This document shows, piece by piece, positions 27,333 to 34,315 of a DNA stretch of 34,315 nucleotides (position 1 is the stretch's first letter; each line of letters opens with the position of its first letter). The stretch lies in NCBI RefSeq assembly GCF_000373965.1, contig NZ_KB892848.1, positions 127 to 34,441 on the forward strand. Direction: 5' to 3'. Source of the stretch: Uliginosibacterium gangwonense DSM 18521 (GTDB lineage: Bacteria > Pseudomonadota > Gammaproteobacteria > Burkholderiales > Rhodocyclaceae). Under the pieces are notes generated by a model. It searched no databases. It saw nothing but the letters and a program-made list of their open reading frames with translations, and had not been told where the DNA came from. A program made the translations under genes and the position numbers.

Positions 27333-27399
27333 TGGGCCGGACAGTTAAAACGTTACGGGATGAAATCATTCTCAATGTTTTTCCTGTCTGGATAAATCC

Positions 27400-27412
27400 T
27401 CGAATTTCGACA
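27400..27412. promoter_or_regulatory. Candidate LysR-type operator between the divergent genes
   Basis: The 118-base gap between the hydrolase and LysR genes contains TCGAATTTCGA (27400-27410), a perfect five-base inverted repeat around a single T. It also fits a T-N11-A spacing (27400 to 27412). LysR regulators usually bind such sites in the divergent intergenic region. It is the only clear dyad I see there. No convincing -35/-10 pair could be assigned to either gene. Confidence 0.35.
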
Positions 27413-27450
27413 ATACTATTCCGGTACAGCTAACAATCAGGACCGCAGAT

Positions 27451-28464
27451 ATGGCAATGGATCGTTTTCAAGCAATGCAGGTGTTCGTGCGGGTAGTGGA
27501 CGCCAGCAGCTTTTCGCGGGCTGCAGACAGTTTGGGTATGCCCAGAACGACGGTGACCATCATCATCCAGCAGCTTGAGGCCACTTTGCAGGTACGTCTG
27601 CTTAACCGAACCACCCGTCGCATCAGCCTGACGCCGGATGGTGCCGCGTACTATGAACATTGCATCCGAATTCTCGGCGAGGTTGAGGAGACCGAAGCAT
27701 CTTTCCGCGATGCAGCTAAAGGCCCGAGCGGGCGTCTACGTGTTGATGTGCCTTCGATCATTGGGCGACAGATCCTGATTCCCAAATTGTATAATTTTCA
27801 CGAGAGGTATCCGGAAGTAGAACTCGCAATCGGGATGAGTGATCGGCATGTCGATCTGGTCAGCGAAGCGGTGGATTGTGTGATACGTGGCGGCGAATTG
27901 GCAGACTCTACTTTGGTTGCCAGGCGCATCGCCAGTTTCAAAGTGATTACCTGTGCAGCACCCAAATATCTGGAGTGCCATGGAGTCCCCACGTGCATTG
28001 AGGATCTGGCGCATCATGTGGCGGTGAATTATTTCTCCAGCCGCACTGGCCGCATCATCGACTGGGATTTCGTGGTTGACGGCCAGACGGTGCCCGTGAA
28101 GATGAAAAGCATGGTTTCCGTTAACGATGGCGAGGCTTATGTTGAATGTGCGCTTCAGGGAATTGGGCTGACTCAGGTAGCGCGCTTTATGGCACATAAA
28201 TACCTGGAGTCCGGGAAGCTTATTGAAGTGCTGCCGCAATTATCCCCTTCGCCGATTCCTATCTCGGTTGCATATCTGCAAAACCGACATCTTTCACCCA
28301 AGGTACGTGCCTTTGTCGATTGGGTGTCCGAACTTTTCAGCTCTTGTCCTTTACTCAGTGGCGTCGACGTACGCTCCGACGGTTGCTCCGCGCTTCCTCT
28401 CCAATCCCCAACTAATACACTGCGTCAGGAGATCGATCAGATGAACAGTATCGGCGCTCTCTAG
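27451..28464 (+). CDS. LysR-family transcriptional regulator, divergent from the efflux operon
   Basis: This 337-residue regulator has an N-terminal winged helix-turn-helix (FVRVVDASSFSRAADSLGMP then RTTVTIIIQQLEATLQVRLL, NRTTRRISLTPDG) and a type-2 periplasmic-binding-like effector domain (residues about 90-295). It belongs to the DhcR/CrgA-like subgroup by pattern. The C-terminal 35 residues (from about GVDVRSDGCSALPL) exceed the usual length of about 300. AGGA lies seven bases before ATG 27451. Position opposite the hydrolase-RND operon suggests that it regulates that operon, as CeoR and BpeT do for theirs; this is inference from synteny. Confidence 0.92.
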   Translation: MAMDRFQAMQVFVRVVDASSFSRAADSLGMPRTTVTIIIQQLEATLQVRLLNRTTRRISLTPDGAAYYEHCIRILGEVEETEASFRDAAKGPSGRLRVDVPSIIGRQILIPKLYNFHERYPEVELAIGMSDRHVDLVSEAVDCVIRGGELADSTLVARRIASFKVITCAAPKYLECHGVPTCIEDLAHHVAVNYFSSRTGRIIDWDFVVDGQTVPVKMKSMVSVNDGEAYVECALQGIGLTQVARFMAHKYLESGKLIEVLPQLSPSPIPISVAYLQNRHLSPKVRAFVDWVSELFSSCPLLSGVDVRSDGCSALPLQSPTNTLRQEIDQMNSIGAL

Positions 28465-28605
28465 GAACCTATTCATAACCTTCCTGTGAGACGGTGATCG
28501 GGGCTTATGCGCTACACGAAGTTGTCATTGAGCGATCATACGTTCATACTCTTCCAGGCTGCGATGTCTTGTGTAGATTGACGGACCGGGATAGATTAGA
28601 CCTCA

Positions 28606-29114
28606 CTATTTTCCAATTGGATTTCTCTCTACAGGTGGATTGGCAGCAGGTTTTCCACGATCCAAACCCAATCGTAGTAGCGTGTGTTGTTCAGATGATT
28701 CCCGCCAATCCGCACAAAATTAGGCAATGACTCCAATTGAACGCAAAGCTGTGCGCTCAGATCGGCTACTAACACCGACGATTCGTTCTTGGAAGGTTTG
28801 CGTCTGCCAATCGGCCTGGCCTGTCATCGGGTCCCGAAATAATTTACGCAGGTGGCGTACAGGGTTGGGAAAGCGTTTATCCTCAAGCAAATCAGCTAAA
28901 TTCGCAGGTATATCAGGCTGACCTGCAGGGGACAGGCGACGATAGCTCTCCAGCGCCGCGCTGAATTGACGGCCTATATCAAGAAGCTGGGTTTCTTTCT
29001 CACGCTGTGTATTGAGATGCCAAATCTGTCCCAGGCCCGCTAATGGAGCCCCATCGCGGCCAGTGCAAAGATGAGCACCAAATAGCCAAATCCACGCTCT
29101 CGTTGAAGTCTCAT
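28606..29114 (-). pseudogene. Third pseudopilin gene, broken by frameshift
   Basis: ATG 29114 directly follows the stop of the preceding pseudopilin (TAGATGAG). It reads MRLQRERGFGYLVLIFALAA then MGLH and a TAG at 29040-29042. In another frame coding continues at once: AGLGQIWHLNTQREKETQLL, then LLEDKRFPNPVRHLRKLFRD and PMTGQADWQTQTFQERIVGV, to TAA at 28720. One base restored near 29043 joins the halves (MGL-x-LAGLGQIW). This is a type II secretion-like pseudopilin of the kind lacking the usual Glu5. Beyond 28720, two frames carry possible tail sequence (NNTRYYDW and KPAANPPVERNPIGK, the latter ending at 28606), so further shifts are likely. It may be real decay or a sequencing error. Confidence 0.65.
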
Positions 29115-29528
29115 CTACAGCTCATTCAAAGGCGTGCCATCTTGCGTATTGCCTTCTGCACCGCTATGCACATCATAGACCCCCGTCCCGTCCTCAGGAG
29201 AAGGCATGGCCGCCCAGCTTTGGGCCGAGTCTGTATAGGGGTCTTTGGGGATTGAGCGTAAATAATGCTGCGCGACCAGATCATCAAGACTGTCGGGCAG
29301 CTGGTTGCGATCAGCCTGAAACTTATCAATAGCATCGCGCATGGTAGCAAGGCTTTGGCGAAGGCTGTTCTCCTTGGCGCGCTCAACATGGTTGAAGTAA
29401 CGAGGTGCCGCAATCGAAACCAGCAATGCAACAATGCTCATCACCACCAGCAATTCAACAAGCGTGAAACCTATTGAACGTGCTTTATTCTGTCCACGAG
29501 ATTGATGAAGACAAATCAAATTTTCCAC
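29115..29528 (-). CDS. Type II secretion-like pseudopilin (second of three)
   Basis: This 137-residue protein has a prepilin peptidase site: SIGFTLVELLVVMSIVALLV, with Gly before Phe1 and Glu5. The long hydrophobic alpha-helix continues as SIAAPRYFNHVERAKENSLR. The globular part contains RDAIDKFQADRNQLPDSLDD and IPKDPYTDSAQSW, as in GspG-like major pseudopilins. The annotated GTG start at 29528 gives a 19-residue basic leader; its ribosome site is poor. It lies 51 bases after the first pseudopilin and abuts the broken third. Such proteins polymerise into a short periplasmic pilus after cleavage by a PilD-type peptidase; no secretion ATPase or secretin gene is in this window. Confidence 0.85.
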   Translation of the reverse strand: MENLICLHQSRGQNKARSIGFTLVELLVVMSIVALLVSIAAPRYFNHVERAKENSLRQSLATMRDAIDKFQADRNQLPDSLDDLVAQHYLRSIPKDPYTDSAQSWAAMPSPEDGTGVYDVHSGAEGNTQDGTPLNEL

Positions 29529-29579
29529 CTGGTTGGTTCAGATAACGTACAGAACAGCAATTGCCCCTTGCTACCATGC

Positions 29580-30068
29580 TTACCATTCTTTGAACGAAAC
29601 ACCGTTCAGCCCGCACTTCTCAGAGAGTGAGAATACATCAAACACATCCTGCCCCGCCTGCGGGTTGTCTGGCGGGCTTGCATAACTGCGCAGTCCCCAG
29701 GTCTGAGCAGCAGGCGCGGTGGTATCCGGGTACATCGGATCACGAGGCAAGCGCCGTAAAAGGTAGATCATGTTTTTGTCTGGAAGCGTTTGATCTGGTA
29801 CGCCATGAACCAACTCGTCCAAAGAATGAGGATAGCCCGAGTCCCCCACCTTCTTTTCAATTCGGCCCGTGTCGGAATATTCTTTATACGTATCGATTGC
29901 ATTGCGGATTTGCCGCAGTGCAAGACGCAACTCGGATTCCCGTGAGCGCTGCTCAACAATATGCACAATCGGAAACGCAGCTGACGCGAGGATTCCGACG
30001 ACCGTGACGACAACGACAATCTCGATCAGCGTGAAACCTGTGATTCTTCTCAAACGGTGATGACGCAT
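29580..30068 (-). CDS. Type II secretion-like pseudopilin (first of three)
   Basis: This 162-residue protein has leader MRHHRLRRITG followed by FTLIEIVVVVTVVGILASAA, a textbook class III (type IV pilin-like) signal with Glu5. The stalk helix carries EQRSRESELRLALRQIRNAI, followed by DTYKEYSDTG. The C-terminal region ends with RDPMYPDTTAPAAQTWGLRS and DVFDVFSLSEKCGLNG, similar to GspG/H-type pseudopilins. It is the first gene of a three-gene minus-strand set. The divergent cytochrome gene starts 410 bases away. Confidence 0.88.
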   Translation of the reverse strand: MRHHRLRRITGFTLIEIVVVVTVVGILASAAFPIVHIVEQRSRESELRLALRQIRNAIDTYKEYSDTGRIEKKVGDSGYPHSLDELVHGVPDQTLPDKNMIYLLRRLPRDPMYPDTTAPAAQTWGLRSYASPPDNPQAGQDVFDVFSLSEKCGLNGVSFKEW

Positions 30069-30478
30069 ATGGAAAGCACCAATATAGTGCAGTAAGACAG
30101 TGGAGAATTTTCAAGAAACGGATAAATCATAACCGGTTGAACCGCAAAACGTCAGATAACATACGCTATTTGCCCATCAAATATCTAACGACATGGTTTT
30201 ATGACGAACGGCGTTTACTGTCTAGTGCTTTGATTTTCAACAAAGTGTTTTAGAAAATCGAGTAAGTATTCTGGTTTGTAGTTGAGTCTGTCAGAAAAAT
30301 ATCAGGTCAAAATTTGCAGGCAATCTGTACAATTCTTGCGCTTTCGCCGACTGTTTTGAGAAATAATGCCCGTTTCAGCTTGGTCATAATCCTTATGGCA
30401 CAAGGATTCGAGGGTTCATATTTGAAACAGTGGGGAAAACCTAAAAAGAATATTCGCAATTGAATCCGGGGATGTATT
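30069..30478. other. AT-rich intergenic region between pseudopilin and cytochrome genes
   Basis: I see no credible gene in these 410 bases; the 84-codon minus-strand frame ending at 30307 has no recognisable content. The region should hold divergent promoters, but I cannot assign one with confidence. AACCGGTT near 30131 is a small palindrome. Its last 36 bases (30443-30478) resemble the leader of the repeat-protein gene at 31879-31915. Base composition is clearly more AT-rich than in 1-29000. Confidence 0.6.
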
Positions 30479-31516
30479 GTGCAGTCGCAGCTTGCTATTG
30501 TTTGCTTGAGACGGTTTGTGTTGTTGCTGACAGCGTGGGGCTTAAATGCACTATCTCCCATTTTTGCATCTACAGTCAGTCATCCATTGACAGATGGGAA
30601 AGCATATAGCGCTGTCTTGGCACAAGGCCAAAATGGCGCTTACAGCTTTGCAGGTTCGATCGGACAACGTTTAGGCTTGGGCTTGAGCAATTTGAGTACC
30701 ACGCCGTCGGGAGGTAACGTATCCGTCCAAGTAATTGGGCCAGACAACAATACAGTACTTGCAAATTGTGGGACATTCTACCACTCAAACAGTGGCGGCC
30801 GCTGCAATCTGCCTGTTTTCCCTGCCAATGGCACTTATACGGTTCATGTTCAGCCTGCGACGGGCTATACGGCCAGTTTCAATGTCATCTTATCGAGCGA
30901 TGTGGCCAAACTGATTACTCTCTCTGTCAAGACGGCAATCATGGGTTATCGCTCTACGGACGATTTATTGCATGCGCGCATGATAGCGGAAACAATTTGT
31001 GCAGGTTGTCATGGTCAGGAGGGGAGCGGTGCTGTCTCAACAATACCCAAAATTGCTGGACAGAATAGAACCTATATATATAAACAGCTCCATGATATTA
31101 AAGCTCAAAACGGTCAGCCACCTGCTCGCGTAGTCGCTCCCATGCTTCCGTTTCTAGTCAGTCTTTCCGATTCAGATTTCAAAGCTTTGGCAGGTTATTA
31201 CTCTGAAAAGATCTTAATCCCAGAAAAGTCAAAGCTCCTCCAAACCTTTGATCTCGGCCAACGTATCTGGCAAGCAGGAGACAAGGACAGGAATATACCT
31301 GCCTGCGCTGGTTGTCACGGACTTAACGGTCAGGGGAGGGCCCCCTTGCGTCCTCGCCTTCAGGGGCAGTTTGCTGACTACATAGCAAATACGCTGAATG
31401 CCTTTAAAACAGACAGTAGGACGAATGATCTTTCTGGAGCAATGCAAGCCATTACGAAACGCATGACCCAGGACGAAATCGAGTCGGTAGCAGGCTATGT
31501 GGCAGGGTTGTACTGA
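30479..31516 (+). CDS. Dihaem cytochrome c (c4-like) with extra N-terminal beta domain
   Basis: This 345-residue exported protein has a signal peptide (RRFVLLLTAWGLNALSPIFA, cut near residue 30). Residues 31-141 form a beta-rich domain (LAQGQNGAYSFAGSIGQRLG, NGTYTVHVQP) with no haem site. This matches the 107-residue repeat of the gene at 31916. The C-terminal 185 residues contain two CAGCH haem motifs (174-178 and 276-280) spaced as in cytochrome c4, with candidate Met ligands (APMLPF, SGAMQAI). Such proteins transfer electrons in the periplasm or at the cell surface. The start is GTG 30479; a nearby ATG is out of frame. The domain fusion ties it to its neighbour; its electron partners are unknown. 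Confidence 0.88.
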   Translation: MQSQLAIVCLRRFVLLLTAWGLNALSPIFASTVSHPLTDGKAYSAVLAQGQNGAYSFAGSIGQRLGLGLSNLSTTPSGGNVSVQVIGPDNNTVLANCGTFYHSNSGGRCNLPVFPANGTYTVHVQPATGYTASFNVILSSDVAKLITLSVKTAIMGYRSTDDLLHARMIAETICAGCHGQEGSGAVSTIPKIAGQNRTYIYKQLHDIKAQNGQPPARVVAPMLPFLVSLSDSDFKALAGYYSEKILIPEKSKLLQTFDLGQRIWQAGDKDRNIPACAGCHGLNGQGRAPLRPRLQGQFADYIANTLNAFKTDSRTNDLSGAMQAITKRMTQDEIESVAGYVAGLY

Positions 31517-31569
31517 GGCCTGAGAAGTCGGGCCGGCACATTACAAAAACGTATGGAGGGTCTTTAGTC

Positions 31570-31717
31570 ATGGTTGCGGATGCATACTTTTTCTTGGTCG
31601 AACTGATTCGCCTGGGCTATGCCGAGATCCAACCTTTAGGAAGGGGCAGACTATGACGTGTATTCGGAGCAGCTTTCAGATGAACGGTATGTGGTCTACT
31701 ATTTTGTTGATTTTTAA
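31570..31717 (+). pseudogene. Very short ORF with frameshifted continuation (unrecognised)
   Basis: ATG 31570 (GGAGGG nine bases or more upstream) opens 28 codons, MVADAYFFLVELIRLGYAEI then QPLGRGRL. One frame over, coding-like sequence continues as DYDVYSEQLSDERYVVYYFV to a TAA at 31715-31717. A single frameshift would give a protein of about 50 residues. I do not recognise it. The rest of 31517-31915 holds no other gene that I can support. Confidence 0.25.
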
Positions 31718-31751
31718 AAGAATATTAAAAGCAAAACGTACGGATTCGTGA

Positions 31752-31793
31752 GGCCTGTAAGAAATGTCTGATTGAATGTTTCTGAAACAGGCC
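31752..31793. other. Stem-loop in the cytochrome to repeat-protein gap
   Basis: GGCCTGT (31752-31758) pairs with ACAGGCC (31787-31793), with a second short pairing AGAAA/TTTCT inside. No T-run follows, so it is not a standard terminator. Its role is unknown. Confidence 0.3.
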
Positions 31794-31915
31794 GTTACAA
31801 TCCCTGCCCAGAATGGGTATGCCAGGCCTATCTATGATCCAAAGTTGGCTGTTGTGGTCATTGGATTGGCTTAATACCAAAAACGAATAATCACGAATTG
31901 AAATCGGGGGCGGCT

Positions 31916-34315
31916 GTGCAGCAACGTTCATTGTGTGTCCGTTGTATTCGATATTTGTTGCTGTTGGCTGCAGCTCTATCACTATCAAAAATTGTTTTTG
32001 CTAGCGTTCAGTATTCTTATGACGCTGCGGGCAGACTCGTAGAAGTCATACCTGTATCCGGGGTTCCATTTGAATATGGTTATGATGCGGCTGGTAACAT
32101 TACCGCCATCAATAACGCATCTTCTTCCAGTTTGACTGTTACAGACTTTGAGCCAGCAGCCGGGCCTGTCGGGACCAGCGTGACGCTGACAGGGAGCGGA
32201 TTCAATACCACGGCAGCCCAAAATACGGTGACTTTCAATGGGGTGGCTGCTGCCGTTGTGAGTGCCAGCACGAGCAGCCTAGTTGTCACGGTTCCAAAGG
32301 GAGCGACAACAGGCTTAATTGCCGTACAAAACAGTCTCGGTACTGTGCAAACCGCAAGCAATTTTGTCGTCGGGCCTGCAACAGCTTCAGGTGGTTCCTC
32401 TATTTCCGTGCAGCTTGCTGCAAACCAAAGCCAAATCTTTACATTCACGGGTTCGACAGGGCAAGGGCTTACCTTGGTGCTGTCAGATTTGGTCGTTGCC
32501 TCAGGTGTATCGGTTAATGCTTCTATCAGCCAAAGTAGCGGCAGTGTTTTGGCTACATGCACAATCGCCGCTGCTCAGCCAGCATGCTCCTTACCCTACC
32601 TACCTGCGTCAGGTGTTTATCAAATAACCTTGAGTGCAACTTCAGCGGCTTCTTTTTATGCCAAATTGGTTGCTGATGTAAATGGTACTCTTTCTTTGGG
32701 CGGATCGGTTAAGTTCAGTTCCGCTATTGCATATCAAGCCGGAAGCTATGTCTTTACCGCAAGTCAGGGGCAAAGTCCTAATTTGTTAGTAAGCTCGGAT
32801 TTATTGCAGAGTTCAACTCTTGTCAATGTGTATAAGCCAGATGGCTCCTTGTTGAAATCAATCACTTTGCCATATGCATCAGGCTCTAGTAGTTTTTCTT
32901 CACTCATTCTCAGTAATTTGCCTTCAACCGGTGATTACACTATCCGTGTACAGCCATTGGGTGGGGCGATAGGTAATATTAGTTTGGGCTTGCCAACAGA
33001 TGTGACAGGCGTTTTGGTAATAGGAACCCCATTGGTTGCTAAGTTGGCGGCAGCGCAGAATGCTACGTATACATTCACCGCTCAATCGGGGCAGAACCTC
33101 AATTTAGCGCTCACGGACGATTTGCTTGTCGGTACAATTTCGGTTTCTGTATATAAACCAGACGGCACTACGCTCAGTTCGACTAATTTGTCATATTCAA
33201 GTGGGGTTGGGACTGCGACAGCACTTGCGCTCAGAGGGGTGCCTGCAACAGGTACCTATACTGTACGGATTCAACATAGCGCACCATCCGCAGGTAGTGT
33301 CAGTTTGAATTTGCAAGCTGACGTTGCTGGTGTCTTGACGGTGGGCGTTCCTGTTACAGCTAGTCTGGCCAATGGGCAGAATGCGACCTATACCTTTACC
33401 GCGTCCTCAGGGCAGGATTTTGGTTTGGCGCTAACAGGAGATACGCTGGTTGGAACTACGAATGTATATGTCTATGCGCCAGATGGCTCCTTGGTGAATT
33501 CTCAAGGCATCTCCTATACATCTGGCAACGGTAGTACGTCAGCACTATCGTTGAGTAAATTACCTCAAACAGGTACCTATGTGGTGTCTGTGCAACATGG
33601 TGCAGGGGCTGCCGGAAGCATTACATTGACATTGCAGGCGGATGTTTCAGGAAGCCTGACAGTAGGTTCGCCCGTTACACTCAATTTGGCCGCAGGGCAA
33701 AATGCGGCGTATACGTTCAACGGGACGGTAGGACAAAATCTCGGTTTGGATATCGCTGGCGATACTTTGGTGGGTAATACCGCAATCTATGTCTACAAAC
33801 CAGATGGCAGTTTGTTGTCGTCAAACAGTTTGTCCTACAGTTCCGGTAATGGGTCTTCGACTGCGATTGCATTGAACAATTTGCCTACTACGGGCACATA
33901 TCTCCTGCGCGTAAAACCAGGTGGTGGTGTAGCAGGTAGCATCATTGTGGGTCTTCAGTCGGATTTGACAGGGGTACTCGCGATAGGGACTCCGGTTGCG
34001 TTGAATTTTGCTGCTGGGCAAAACGCCACCTACACCTTCAATGGAACGGCGGGACAGAATCTTGGATTGGGCTTGAGTGGAGATACGTTGGTTGGTCCGA
34101 CGAGTATCTACATCTATAAGCCAGATGGCACACAGTTAAATTCGGTAAGCCTGTCCTATAGTTCCGGCGCAGCTACCTCAACAGCATTGGTTTTGAATGC
34201 TTTGCCGGTCAATGGCACTTACAAGATTCGTGTCCAGCCAAACGGCGGGCTTGCTGGTGCTCTTACGCTGGGACTGCAGGCCGATTTGACAGGAACCCTC
34301 ACCGCAGGCACACCG
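31916..34315 (+). CDS. Large exported repeat protein: YD repeats, TIG-like domain, 107-residue beta repeats (3' end outside window)
   Basis: GTG 31916 opens an 800-codon frame without a stop that runs off the window. A signal peptide (CIRYLLLLAAALSLSKIVFA, cut after residue 29) is followed by two YD/Rhs-type repeats (YSYDAAGRLVEV at 33 and YGYDAAGNITAI at 54). A TIG/IPT-like domain follows at residues 74-152 (FEPAAGPVGTSVTLTGSGFN). After a divergent unit, near-identical 107-residue beta units start at residues 258, 366, 473, 580, 687 and 794. Each has the pattern GQNATYTF...GQNLGL...GDTLVG...VYKPDGS...LPxTGTYxxRV...LQADLTG. The start context and repeat domain match the cytochrome gene upstream. 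It is probably a secreted or surface protein that may continue into Rhs repeats; its function is unknown. Confidence 0.88.
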   Translation, partial: MQQRSLCVRCIRYLLLLAAALSLSKIVFASVQYSYDAAGRLVEVIPVSGVPFEYGYDAAGNITAINNASSSSLTVTDFEPAAGPVGTSVTLTGSGFNTTAAQNTVTFNGVAAAVVSASTSSLVVTVPKGATTGLIAVQNSLGTVQTASNFVVGPATASGGSSISVQLAANQSQIFTFTGSTGQGLTLVLSDLVVASGVSVNASISQSSGSVLATCTIAAAQPACSLPYLPASGVYQITLSATSAASFYAKLVADVNGTLSLGGSVKFSSAIAYQAGSYVFTASQGQSPNLLVSSDLLQSSTLVNVYKPDGSLLKSITLPYASGSSSFSSLILSNLPSTGDYTIRVQPLGGAIGNISLGLPTDVTGVLVIGTPLVAKLAAAQNATYTFTAQSGQNLNLALTDDLLVGTISVSVYKPDGTTLSSTNLSYSSGVGTATALALRGVPATGTYTVRIQHSAPSAGSVSLNLQADVAGVLTVGVPVTASLANGQNATYTFTASSGQDFGLALTGDTLVGTTNVYVYAPDGSLVNSQGISYTSGNGSTSALSLSKLPQTGTYVVSVQHGAGAAGSITLTLQADVSGSLTVGSPVTLNLAAGQNAAYTFNGTVGQNLGLDIAGDTLVGNTAIYVYKPDGSLLSSNSLSYSSGNGSSTAIALNNLPTTGTYLLRVKPGGGVAGSIIVGLQSDLTGVLAIGTPVALNFAAGQNATYTFNGTAGQNLGLGLSGDTLVGPTSIYIYKPDGTQLNSVSLSYSSGAATSTALVLNALPVNGTYKIRVQPNGGLAGALTLGLQADLTGTLTAGTP
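32687..34315 (+). repeat. Tandem 321-base repeat array encoding beta-sandwich units
   Basis: Unit starts are at 32687, 33011, 33332, 33653, 33974 and 34295. The first step is 324 bases and the following four are exactly 321, so every unit is in frame (108 or 107 residues). The last unit is cut by the window end. Units share the GQNATYTF and KPDG blocks but differ at many codons, so the array is old enough to have diverged or is under gene conversion. The units resemble bacterial pre-peptidase C-terminal (PPC)-like beta domains by pattern only. Confidence 0.9.

Noticed and set aside
30417-30440. Sigma-54 promoter (TGGCAC near 30395) for the cytochrome gene
   Set aside because: A TGGCAC is followed at the right distance by TTCG rather than TTGC, so the -12 element is missing.
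32080-32562. 160-codon minus-strand frame opposite the repeat protein gene
   Set aside because: It is the antisense shadow of the 800-codon plus-strand gene, has no recognisable domain, and arises from regular codon bias.
32687-34315. CRISPR or satellite-type array
   Set aside because: Units are 321 bases, in frame, protein-coding and without spacers; they encode a repeated domain.

Overview
The window looks like a chromosomal segment of a Gram-negative proteobacterium, most likely a betaproteobacterium. This rests on an imuA-imuB-dnaE2 mutagenesis cassette behind a LexA box, an RND efflux locus with the gene order known from Burkholderia (ceoR-llpE-ceoAB-opcM / bpeEF-oprC), an N-type ATPase operon, and type II secretion-like pseudopilins. 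No rRNA, tRNA or CRISPR array is visible. Assignment to a genus is not possible from this sequence alone.

Layout. 1-372 is the C-terminal cupin half of a type II mannose-6-phosphate isomerase / mannose-1-phosphate guanylyltransferase. 541-1185 (-) is a PAP2-type membrane protein. 1330-2878 holds a decayed IS30 N-terminus followed by one complete IS30-family element. 2933-8193 (-) is imuA-imuB-dnaE2 with a LexA-controlled promoter. 8286-10650 is a zone of gene remnants: a TonB-receptor STN domain, a small exported protein, an orphan four-helix sensor, a truncated sensor and three transposase scraps. Then come a Fic protein lacking its N-terminal part (10751-11299, -) and an Ala/Ser/Thr-rich protein with a FliD-C-like stretch (11416-12720, -).

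12945-20141 (-) is a complete N-ATPase operon, atpD-C-Q-R-B-E-F-A-(hpf)-G, with a ribosome hibernation factor gene inserted between atpA and atpG. Its b subunit carries a delta-like tail, and its c subunit has Glu in both membrane helices. 20221-20516 is a broken MFS transporter. 20517-27332 (-) is a hydrolase, membrane fusion protein, RND pump and outer-membrane channel operon with a divergent LysR gene (27451-28464, +).

28606-34315 is the least ordinary part. Three minus-strand pseudopilin genes (one broken by frameshift) stand back to back with a plus-strand dihaem cytochrome c that carries an extra N-terminal beta domain. Next comes a very long exported protein, open to the window end, with YD repeats, a TIG-like domain and 107-residue repeats of the same beta domain. 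The cytochrome and the repeat protein also share about 36 bases of leader. I infer an exported, possibly surface redox or adhesion system made from this shared domain; its function is not demonstrated by the sequence. Base composition visibly shifts to AT-rich from about 30070 onward.
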